Positions 40,207-49,423 of a DNA stretch of 64,000 nucleotides are shown one piece after another; position 1 is the stretch's first letter; each line of letters begins with the position of its first letter. This DNA comes from Plazaster borealis (taxonomy: Eukaryota; Echinodermata; Asteroidea; Forcipulatida; Labidiasteridae), in NCBI GenBank assembly GCA_021014325.1, contig CM037459.1, forward strand, positions 19,370,501 to 19,434,500, written 5' to 3'. The translations under genes were made by a program, and so were the position numbers. The notes beneath the pieces are model-generated. The model saw nothing but the letters and a program-made list of their open reading frames with translations, ran no database searches and was not told the origin of the DNA.

Positions 40207-40470
40207 AAGAAAGAGAAGGAGCGAGTCAAGAAAGCAGAGCTGAAAGCCAAGAAAGCAGAGAAAGACGCAGCCAAGAAGGAGAAGATCAAGAAAGCCAAGA
40301 AAAGCGCCAAGAAGACACCCACCAAGAAAGTTGCAGCCAAGAAAACAACGGCCAAGCCAACCAAGAAAGTCGCCAAACCCAGCAAAGCCGCAAAGAGTCC
40401 AGCTCGTGCAAAGCCAAAGAAGACCACCAAAGCAGCGAAGCCCACGAAGACCACCAAACCAAAGAAGTAG
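40207..40470 (+). pseudogene. H1: H1 unit 27, 5'-truncated remnant of the basic tail
   Basis: The spacer (AATAACAAAA) is fused directly to the H1 tail at about codon 104, so the promoter, ATG and globular domain are gone. Two further in-phase 24-bp losses are visible. One removes the eight codons around the SPKK site, between GCCAAG and AAAAGCGCC. The other removes one copy of the TTAKPTKK repeat. The stop codon and stem-loop (40507-40522) remain. Confidence 0.9.
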
Positions 40471-41482
40471 TCCATTCCCGCCCGGGACAAAACAAACAAA
40501 CCAAACGGCTCTTTTCAGAGCCACAACTTACAAAAAGAGACTATTACCTGCATTTGTCTTGGAATTTAAAAACAAAAATATTTTAATAAACTCAACAATC
40601 TAATCAAGGCAGATTATTTTAATTGTGAAAAATTAAATAAAAAATTCAAATATTATTAAATAAATATATAAATAAATGACTAGATGGCTAAAGTAAACAA
40701 AACATTATGTAACAATAATGGCGAAAAACAAAGAAATTACAATACAAACATAAACAAATGGAATAAATAACGTGGTGGGGGTGGGGGGTACACGCATTAA
40801 TTATAAAGAAAATGTCGGAAAGTAAGAGTGTATCAACTTCCATGTGATTCCACTGCTTGATTTTCGGCCCGAAACGCCAGCAACTAATAATGCTCAAAAT
40901 AACAAAAAAACGAGTTTGATTTATCTGAAATGTTGGAAGCCAAGTGCACAGCAACTTTTGCGTGATTTCATTAATATATTTAACAACATCAAGGTCAGTG
41001 TTTAAAACCAGAATGGAATGATATGTAAATCAATGTAACATCAAATGCGAGCAAAAAATGAATACAATTTCACAATCGAAAACAATATCATTTCATAGTC
41101 GTGGTTTCAGGCGTAAGTATTAAAACCTCATAACAAAATTGATATGTATGGAAAGATTAGATCTTGATCAACACATCTACAGCAATGGGAAGATTATCAG
41201 AGTTGATTTAGAACAATAATTTGGCAAATCAGAGGGAAAAGGAAACACACTAATATTATAATAATTTCCAGCTCGCCACGAACCGCGAACCGCCGAGTCT
41301 CATCGGTTGATTGAGCAGTGTGAATGGAACCGAGGGGCTGCTCGGAGTCTCGGTGACCCTTGAAAAGGAACTGGTGGTCCGGCAAGTGTCATCAGTATTG
41401 CTCGCTAGTAAAGCTACGTACCAAACGATTCTCTCGCATCATCTCTCTCTAACTTGTTCTTGTTAAAATAGTATAGAACATC

Positions 41483-42103
41483 ATGGCTACCGAGAAAAAG
41501 TCTGCAGCACCGACCCACCCTCCAGCAATCAAGATGGTGGTTGCCGCTCTTGTCGCACTGAAGGAGAAAAACGGTTCGTCCAGTCAAGCTATCAGAAAGT
41601 ACATCAAGGACACCTTCCAAGTCGACATTGACAGGCAGGCCGTTTTCATCCGGAAAGCCCTGAAAACCGGTGTGCAGAAGGGCGTTCTTATCCAAACCAA
41701 GGGTAAGGGAGCCTCAGGTTCATTCAAATTGGACCCAGCGAAGGACAAGGCTAAGGAGCAGGCGGAGAAGGCCAAACAACGGGCCCTGGTCAAGAAAGAG
41801 AAGGAGCGAGTCAAGAAAGCAGAGCTGAAAGCCAAGAAAGCAGAGAAAGACGCAGCCAAGAAGGAGAAGATCAAGAAAGCCAAGTTAAGCAAGAAGAAGT
41901 CTCCCAAGAAAAGCGCCAAGAAGACACCCACCAAGAAAGTTGCAGCCAAGAAAACAACGGCCAAGCCAACCAAGAAAACAACGGCCAAGCCAACCAAGAA
42001 AGTCGCCAAACCCAGCAAAGCCGCAAAGAGTCCAGCTCGTGCAAAGCCAAAGAAGACCACCAAAGCAGCGAAGCCCACGAAGACCACCAAACCAAAGAAG
42101 TAG
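41483..42103 (+). CDS. H1: Linker histone H1, unit 28 (intact, last in array)
   Basis: Protein identical to unit 1. The promoter has a 9-bp duplication-like change near 41276 (CGCCACGAACCGCGAACCGCC). Stem-loop at 42140-42155. It is followed by a full spacer and an orphan promoter, not another gene. Confidence 0.95.
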   Translation: MATEKKSAAPTHPPAIKMVVAALVALKEKNGSSSQAIRKYIKDTFQVDIDRQAVFIRKALKTGVQKGVLIQTKGKGASGSFKLDPAKDKAKEQAEKAKQRALVKKEKERVKKAELKAKKAEKDAAKKEKIKKAKLSKKKSPKKSAKKTPTKKVAAKKTTAKPTKKTTAKPTKKVAKPSKAAKSPARAKPKKTTKAAKPTKTTKPKK

Positions 42104-42589
42104 TCCATTCCCGCCCGGGACAAAACAAACAAACCAAACGGCTCTTTTCAGAGCCACAACTTACAAAAAGAGACTATTACCTGCATTTGTCTTGGAATTT
42201 AAAAACAAAAATATTTTAATAAACTCAACAATCTAATCAAGGCAGATTATTTTAATTGTGAAAAATTATATAAATAATTCAAATATTATTAAATAAATAT
42301 ATAAATAAATGACTAGATGGCTAAAGTAAACAAAACATTATGTAACAATAATGGCGAAAAACAAAGAAATTACAATACAAACATAAACAAATGGAATAAA
42401 TAACGTGGTGGGGGTGGGGGGGGGGGTACACGCATTAATTATAAAGAAAATGTCGGAAAGTAAGAGTGTATCAACTTCCATGTGATCCCACTGCTTGATT
42501 TTCGGCCCGAAACGCCAGCAACTAATAATGCTCAAAATAATAAAAAAACGAGTTTGATTTATCTGAAATGTCGGAAGCCAAGTGCACAA

Positions 42590-43078
42590 CAACTTTTGCG
42601 TGATTTCATTAATATATTTAACAACATCAAGGTCAGTGTTTAAAACCAGAATGGAATGATATGTAAATCAATGTAACATCAAATGCGAGCAAAAAATGAA
42701 TACAATTTCACAATCGAAAACAATATCATTTCATAGTCGTGGTTTCAGGCGTAAGTATTAAAACCTCATAACAAAATTGATATGTATGGAAAGATTAGAT
42801 CTTGATCAACACATCTACAGCAATGGGAAGATTATCAGAGTTGATTTAGAACAATAATTTGGCAAATCAGAGGGAAAAGGAAACACACTAACATTATAAT
42901 AATTTCCAGCTCGCCGCGAACCGCCGAGTCTCATCGGTTGATTGAGCAGTGTGAATGGAACCGAGGGGCTGCTCGGAGTCTCGGTGACCCTTGAAAAGGA
43001 ACTGGTGGTCCGGCAAGTGTCATCAGTATTGCTCGCTAGTAAAGCTACGTACCAAACGATTCTCTCGCATCATCTTTC
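42590..43078 (+). promoter_or_regulatory. Orphan H1 promoter at the array edge
   Basis: A complete spacer and promoter block with the AAACACA box at 42881-42887, the GC-rich hairpin segment and the leader, up to CTCGCATCATC. The sequence then departs from all other units about 50 bp before the expected ATG. It would be a 29th unit without its gene. If still active, it would transcribe into the adjoining minisatellite. Confidence 0.85.
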
Positions 43079-43079
43079 T

Positions 43080-44290
43080 CAAGGGGTAAGCCTTGCTTTT
43101 TGGTCTAAAATTGGTTGGATAAAAACAGGAGGGGTAAGCCTTGCATTTTGGTTAAAAATTAGCAAAAAATTGATTAAATCACAAGGGGTAAGCCTTGCAT
43201 TTTGGTCCAAAATGAGCTAAAATTTGATGAAATTACAATTGCTTAGCATTGCATTTTGGTTTTAAAATTGGTTGGATAAAAACAGTAGGGGTAAGCCTTG
43301 ATTTTTGTCAAATATTTACTAACATTTGAGAACTCAAGGGGTAAGCCTTGCATTTTGGTCAAAAAAAAAGCTAAAATTTGATGAAATCACAAGGTGTAAG
43401 CCTTGCATTTTGGTCAACAATTAGCAACAATTTGAAAAAAATCCTTGCATTTTCGTCTAAATTGAGCTAAAAATTTGATGAAATCACCTTGAATTTTTGT
43501 CAAAAAATTCCTAAAACTAGATGAAGTCACAAAGGGGTAAGCCTTGCATTTTGGTCCAAAAAGAGTTGAAATTTCATAAAATCACACGGGCCTTACATTT
43601 TGGTCAAACATGGGCTGAAATTTGATAAAAACACATGGAGTAAGCATTGCATTTTGGTCAAAAATGAGCAAAAATTTGATTAAATCACAAGGGGTAAACC
43701 TTGCATTTTGGTCCAAAATGAGCTCAAATTTAGATGAAATCACAATTGGTAAGCCTTGCATTTTGGTCCAAAATGTGCTAAAATTTGATAAAAACACAAG
43801 GGGTAAACGATTCATTTTGGTCAAAAATGAGCTAACTTTTGTTAAAATCACAAGGACCTTACATTTTGGTCAAAAATGGGCTGAAATTTGATAAAAACAC
43901 AAGGAGTAAGCCTTGCATTTTGGTCCAAAGTGAGCTCAAATTTAGATGAAATCACAATTGGTAAGTCTTGCATTTTGGTCTTAAATTTGTTGGATAAAAA
44001 CAGGAGGGGTTAGCCTTGCATTTTGGTCAAAAATTTGATAAAAACACAAGGTGAAAGCCTTTCGTGTTGGTCAAAAGTGAGCTAAAATATGATAAAAGCA
44101 CAAGGGGTGAACGTTTCATTTTGGTCAAAAATTAGCTAACATTGGATAAAATCACAAGGGCCTTACATTTTGATCAAAAGTGGGCTGAAATTTGATAAAA
44201 ATACAAGGGGTATTACGTTTTGGTCAAAAATTCAAAAAAAATTGTTAAAAACACAAGGGGTAAGACTTGTATTTTGGTCAAAAATAGGTA
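43080..44290 (+). repeat. 54-bp minisatellite abutting the H1 array
   Basis: Roughly 22 degenerate copies of an AT-rich monomer of about 54 bp, typified by GGGGTAAGCCTTGCATTTTG followed by GTCAAAAATGAGCTAAAATT and a GATAAAATCACA linker. Successive starts at 43181 and 43235 give the period. Copies differ by substitutions and partial deletions. Short ORFs on both strands here are by-products of the period being a multiple of three. Confidence 0.92.
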
Positions 44291-44849
44291 GAAATTGTTT
44301 ACGTTTAACTGATGGAATTTGTTTATGTTAGAAGTCTTGTAACTTGTTTGAAGAATGTATATAAAATGATAGGAAATCAATAAAATACTGAATTTCTCCA
44401 AAAGATATTTGTCCCGGCTTATTTTGTATTTTCCTTTTAACTTGGTTATGACTTAAATGGTATTTAGTCATGTTTTTCTATCTTAAGGAGTTTGTGTGTT
44501 TGTTTTCTCCCCAAAAAGTTTTCTTCCCCTAGGGGAAGGGCGCTATACATTCGAGCGTCTTCACTTAGAAGCTCGTCTTTATTTCTGACGGATAAAGACA
44601 GAACCAATCCGATGCATCAAATTGCAGTACCTCTCAGAAAATTGTAAAGGGAATTGGGCCTATGCGGTTATGGTAGGTTTTCAATGGTACTGACCCCGGT
44701 TCGAATCCTACCACCAGTTATTTTGTTTTATTAAGTCGTTGCCGTTATCAAAGTGCGTTATTTAAGTAGTATTTAAAATCACTTACAAACACCAACGGGA
44801 ACGTATCCGTACCAAAAGGGGCATGTATTTTACTGCTGGCCGCTGTAAT

Positions 44850-45945
44850 GGAAAGTGAAAGAAAGCTCTTGGAATGTTGAAGACAGTCGCCGAGTTACAG
44901 GTGCTTGGGACATGGGGTTGGTTGAAATTTCAATGTGTATCTTCATTTTAGGGCATCGATATACGGAGATTTAATTTTTGTCTTACAAAGTTGACAAGGT
45001 AGATGACTCAAAGGAATAATTTTCTGCTCCTTGCATTGCGTTTAAGCCCTTTCCAAATATATCGGGAAATTTGGAAAACACATTTCGGCTAATTGTCATT
45101 TGTTTGGCCTCGAAAAACTTTTTCTCTCCGATTGCCTCAAAATTAAGTGACAGAAAGCCCTTGGTATGTAGAAGACAGTTGCAGGTGCTTGGGACATGGA
45201 GTTAGCTAAATATTCAATTTGTATTTTCATTTTGTGGCATCGTTATATGGAGAAATATTCAAGTATCTTAAAAAGTTGACAAGGTAGATGACTAAGAGCA
45301 AGAAAAAGTTGACAAGGTAGATGACTAAGAGCAAGAATGTTTTTACGTTTGGTAATTACTCAAAATATATATCAGCATAAAAACTTACTTGGTAACGAGC
45401 AACGGAGAGCTGTTGATAGTATAAAACATTGTAGGAAACGACTCCCTCTGAAGTAACGTAGTTTTTGAGAAAGAGGTAATTTCTCACTAAAATAATAAAA
45501 ACTTCTTGCAAGAAGTTTTTATTCCTCTGAAAGCACACAAATTTGTACAACAAGGGTGTTTTTTCTTTCATCATTTTCTTGCAACTTCGATGACCAATTA
45601 AGGCAAAATTTTCACAGGCTTGTTATCTTATACATATGAACACTGGTCTTTGACAATTACCAAGTGTGTTCAGTGCCTTTAAAGCTTTCTTCCAAATATC
45701 AGGAGATTTGGATAGGAAAAATTTGTCGACCCAATTTAGAAAAAGAATGCAAGGGGTAAGACTTGAAACAATTTCGGCCTCGAACTTTTTGCTCTCCGAT
45801 TTGCCTCATAATTTAGTGACAGGAAACCCTTGGTATGTAGAAGACAGTCGCCGAGTTACAGGTGCTTGGAACATGGGGGTTGGTTGAAAATTCAGTTTTT
45901 ATCTTCATTTTGGGGCATCGTTATAAGGAGAAACAATCAAACATA
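44850..45945 (+). repeat. Three diverged direct copies of a 130-250 bp repeat
   Basis: Copies at about 44850-44975, 45036-45275 and 45680-45945 share the order GAAGACAGTCGCCGAGTTAC, GGTGCTTGGGACATGGGGTT, then TTCATTTTGGGGCATCG and GGAGAAA. The last two also share an upstream part (CTCTCCGATT-GCCTCA). The MITE-like element at 45345-45684 separates copies 2 and 3. Confidence 0.75.
45345..45684 (-). mobile_element. TTAA-type MITE, - orientation copy
   Basis: It is the reverse complement of the element at 53941-54305 over most of its length. Shared landmarks are AAACTTCTTGCAAGAAG, TGTTTTATACTATCAACAGC and TTGTCAAAGACCAGTGTTC. The left terminus is degraded; the right terminus ends CAGTGCCTTTAAAG. 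Confidence 0.8.
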
Positions 45946-46384
45946 TAGAACATTTACTCCACATTTTGTTTGTCTTCACTTTTAATGCAATTTTACTATT
46001 TCTGGGAAGTGCCTGGTGTGTGCGTGGGGTGTCACATATTTTTAGGTATTAGCATGGGATCAAGTTTATTACAGTTTTTAATTTCAATCATTCCAACGGC
46101 TTTAAATTAAAAACCATTTATTTGTTATTTGTTTATCAACAAAAACAATTATATACATTCTTTCAATATGCAATCTTATTGCACATACTTCTACAATGTA
46201 CTCCAATATAAATTGACACTCACCTACAAAATAATACTATGCTTATTGGTAGGCCCATTCAAAGCACCTTATTTTACCCCATTCATCAGGCCTTAATTAT
46301 TCCTGAAATCCTCTCAACTCCTTAGGAGTATGCAGCACCGGCAGCCAAATTGGGGCACAGGTTGCTAATTATTCACATAACCAA

Positions 46385-46428
46385 TCTCTACGCTCATAAA
46401 TCCCCATTTACCCCTGGGTGACGTATAT
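46385..46428 (-). mobile_element. SINE core fragment
   Basis: CCCCATTTACCCCTGGGTGA is the reverse complement of the conserved body of the tRNA-derived SINE at 57384-57716 (CACCCAGGGGTATAAATGGG). Only a fragment is recognisable. Confidence 0.5.
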
Positions 46429-46950
46429 AAATTTAATCTGGAGGTTACAGGTTCAAGTCCAGCTCTAAACAATTTGTCTTTGTTCAACCCTAAATTATTT
46501 AATATTTACCCAGTCAGTTTCCCTTATGGTTTATTGATGATATTTGAAATAAAAAGTCGCATCCCCTCAAGGTGATCCCTCTGCTGCTGCTTCCCAGGTT
46601 GTGTTGTAAACTTGGATGTGATTCCTGGCTATACGGCAGTTACAGGTTGAATGGCTCCTGACTGACAACCCCGAACAAAGATATTGACAAAACAGGGAGA
46701 CCGCCAACAATAGGGCTAGATAGCTCAGTTGAATTACATAAGTTCCCATCAAAAGCCAGTACAAAATTTTCAGGTGGGAGTTTTGTATACAAAAAGAAAG
46801 AGACAGCTACTGGTCTAACAGCTGCAGTTTTTATATATAATTGTGTGTACATTACAATATTAATAATAAATACAAAAATGTAATGTTAGTAAGATTCCTA
46901 AGGCTTCCAGCAGGTTTACTTTTCTTAAAGCAACCTCTCAAAATAAGTTG

Positions 46951-46987
46951 ATCACCTCCCTCCCCCCCCCAAAAAAGGGGGGGGGGG
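46951..46987. repeat. Poly-C / A6 / poly-G inverted repeat
   Basis: About ten C, then six A, then about eleven G. This is a perfect homopolymer hairpin in a non-coding region. Confidence 0.85.
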
Positions 46988-47434
46988 CAAAGTATTATTT
47001 TAGTTAAACTGTCGTCCATTTAGTAGCCAAACGTATATTTAAAATAGCGTGGACTGTTACCTTTTTAATGTTAGTGTTCCAAAGAATGACAGTGATAACT
47101 CAGAGTACAAAATTTAAAATATACAAAATGAAGTTCTAAAGCTGCATTACCCGATTCTTCACAAATTTAAAAAAAAATTCTCTCTGAACGAATTGTGACA
47201 GAAGATTTGTTGGTCTGATAAAAAAAGGGGCTCATCATCAATTAAATATAAAGCAGGCATGCTCCTTCTCTGCTAATCGCTTTTTTCTTGTTTTTTGGTG
47301 CCATAGAAGACTGATAAACAGTATGTACATGCCTGCATGTTTGGCAGTTTCCTATTTTTGTTCAACAACAAAATATTGGTCCCATACATTTCTCACTTGA
47401 AACAAACAGTAATTCTTGTACCAATGCCTCTCTA

Positions 47435-47815
47435 AAGGGAGGGTATACCTTTGGTAGTTACTCCAAAAAATAATGACCATAAAACTTACTTGGTAAGAAG
47501 CACTGCAGCTGTTGATAATGTACAACATTTTGGGAAACGATTCCCTCCTAAGGAATGTAGTTTTAGAGAAAAGGGATTCAAAAGATGGTCAATCTGTGAA
47601 ACGCTTCTAGATGAAACGTTTCTAAGATTGTGCATTCCAATTAAGGATTTTTCTTCCTGCGTGGACACATTTGCTCAAGATTTTCGATGAAAACTCAAAA
47701 ATGCTACCACCTTTTGAACAGATATTGTCACAGGTTAGTTGTATTGTATTATGTCAACCTTTCTATAGGTTTAAAACAATCGATTGGTTCCAAAAACCAA
47801 AGAAATACTTTGCCT
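47435..47815 (+). mobile_element. MITE related to the 53941-54305 family (diverged)
   Basis: It starts AAAGGGAGGGTATACCTTTGG and ends at a TTAA at 47816-47819. It shares TTGATAATGTACAACATT and the AAACTTACTTGGTAA segment, in inverted sense, with the copies at 45345 and 53941. The family assignment rests on landmarks only. Confidence 0.55.
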
Positions 47816-48376
47816 TTAATACACACTTCATCAATCACCATAAACTGTACAAGTCTCCCAGGTATCCTAAAGGCCATGTCACACAGGGCAATTTTTTCAG
47901 GCAACTTGGAGGCAACCAACTGCACTATATGCACAAGGAACACTTTGGCAGCACAAGAGGAATTCTCCTAACTCGCTATCCCAAAGAAAATATTGAGAAA
48001 ACTGAAATGTGAATGAATTTTTTTATTGGAGATTGCCTGTAACTGGTTGCCTGTAAATTGCGTCATGTGACATGGCCCTAACAGTTTGGAAACCTTGGGT
48101 TCCCAAACATATTGCTTTAACGTGTGAAGGAAACATAATTGCATAATTCAACCGGTCTAATATGCGAGAGATTTGCACAGTCTGTTGTGAGATCAAAGGA
48201 CGAGTGCTGAAAAGTTACACACTGACAGTAATCCACAGCCCTGATACTTCACAGAATTGCCCCTGATCATTGCGTTGGTGCCCCTGGAAATATTCCAGTA
48301 GAAATCTCAAAATCTCTCATAGATTTGCCCTTTTACTAATGAAAAACTCCTTTGTCTTTACAAGAATGAAGTATCA

Positions 48377-48562
48377 GAGCCCAATTTCATAAAGTGATTT
48401 ACAACAAAAAATGCTAAGCACAGACAAATCATGCTCAGCAGCAATAGGTTACCAGCTAAAATGCCATATAGTTTACATTGTTGCGACTGGTGCCCCACTC
48501 AGTTTTTGCTTAGCAAGGGAATTTGCTAAGCAGTAATTTAACAGCTTTATGAAATTGGGCTC
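48377..48562. mobile_element. MITE with perfect 18-bp terminal inverted repeats
   Basis: The left end GAGCCCAATTTCATAAAG (48377-48394) is the exact reverse complement of the right end (48545-48562). The interior is about 150 bp, AT-rich and non-coding, with internal TGCTAAGCA-type motifs. A related but degraded copy lies at 63670-63875. Confidence 0.85.
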
Positions 48563-49192
48563 AGGCCTGCTGTGCATCCACCGAGGTCCACCCGTAATCT
48601 ATTGATCAATCACAGCTGATGAATACAGAATCGAAGTCCAACAAAGTTCCGTTTACAAGATGTGAGGCTCAGGCTCAGGACTATAAGGTTGTTGGTGTAA
48701 CTTGTATGGATTTCATGAAACTGGTTTTGCATGTTTTGGAGCTCCTGGTAATTGGAGATAATTGATCAAGAGTGGTCTGCAAAGTAATTGTTTGGCGAAA
48801 AAACCCACTCATTTTCTAAGGTTGATTTTGATTTATTTTTTCAAATTTATAGGAATTTTTCAGTTAACGCCCTTTTAGATAATTAACAAATAGGAAATTA
48901 CCATTTACGTCCTCATAGCAATCAGTCGACGATTAGATCACGGTAGAATTTAGCATACCTCTTGTACCTTTATTTTCTTTAAATAAACATTGTTTCCGGA
49001 AAATGCGTTTCATACAAAACTTTGTATAGTGTTTTTCAATTTTCTATGGCACAAAAAAAAAAATAATAAAACAAAATAGTGAGTAAAATGATTAGCTAAA
49101 AAGTTACATGCCCGACCACAGCAAGGCCTCATAGGTTAAAGACCATTATAAGGAAAACACTGCATGAACACATGCATTAATTTTGTATATAT

Positions 49193-49266
49193 TTTATTGT
49201 TAATAATTTGGTAAGGATACCTTGTACATGTACTTAGAAAAAAAAAATATATACATCTCTTTTATT
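49193..49266 (-). promoter_or_regulatory. Candidate polyadenylation signals of PIGB
   Basis: AATAAA occurs on the - strand at 49261-49266 and again at 49193-49198, about 56 and 124 nt after the PIGB stop codon. Either could end the 3' UTR. Confidence 0.45.
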
Positions 49267-49321
49267 CGTTATTTTTGTAGCACCGACCTTTGGAGTGGAT
49301 TACTTGGTGGGTTATTTCTCA

Positions 49322-49423
49322 TCACGCTGGTGCTAGGGGAATTTTTAGCGGTCTGGCGTAGACGACAACATTGTTTCCTATACGACCATCCAGTGGTACA
49401 TGCGTGTGGAAAAATGACGCAGC
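49322..49423 (-). CDS. PIGB: PIGB last exon with stop
   Basis: Encodes AASFFHTHVPLDGRIGNNVV, then VYARPLKIPLAPA and TGA. Acceptor CTCTGACAG; starts at phase 0. Confidence 0.94.
   Translation of the reverse strand, partial: AASFFHTHVPLDGRIGNNVVVYARPLKIPLAPA

Larger units (their letters stand above)
1..43078 (+). repeat. Tandem array of H1-only histone repeat units (28 units plus an orphan promoter)
   Basis: Twenty-eight near-identical units lie head to tail in one orientation. ATG-to-ATG spacing is 1594-1629 bp for most units, with short classes of 1480, about 1420 and 981 bp. Each unit is H1 promoter, H1 ORF, histone 3' stem-loop, then an AT-rich spacer with a G-tract. No H2A, H2B, H3 or H4 coding sequence, 5S rRNA or snRNA is visible in the spacers. 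The array is already under way at base 1, so its left end is outside the window. Canonical sea-urchin early histone repeats carry all five histones, so an H1-only array is a different organisation; separate H1 clusters are known in some molluscs. Coding sequence is almost invariant, which points to concerted evolution by unequal exchange or gene conversion. Collapse or expansion by the assembler cannot be excluded. Confidence 0.97.
44291..49321. other. Intergenic region rich in repeats, no supported gene
   Basis: No ORF here shows a recognisable domain or codon pattern. The region contains the repeat elements listed separately, a tRNA-like fragment near 44660-44720 ending in a B-box-like GGTTCGAATCC, another B-box-like GGTTCAAGTCC near 46450, and a direct 30-bp duplication (AAAGTTGACAAGGTAGATGA, near 45275-45335). 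Confidence 0.6.

Noticed and set aside
1..43078. CRISPR-like or phage-like repeat array
   Set aside because: The repeats are 1.6-kb gene units with eukaryotic histone signals, not short repeats with unique spacers.
43622..43891. Repetitive ORF with FWSK motifs in the minisatellite
   Set aside because: The 54-bp period is a multiple of three, so open frames arise automatically on both strands; there is no start context and no homology.
44655..44722. Possible tRNA gene ending in GGTTCGAATCCTACCACC
   Set aside because: The span between the matching GGTAGG and CCTACC arms is too short for a complete cloverleaf with an anticodon arm; more likely a tRNA-derived fragment.
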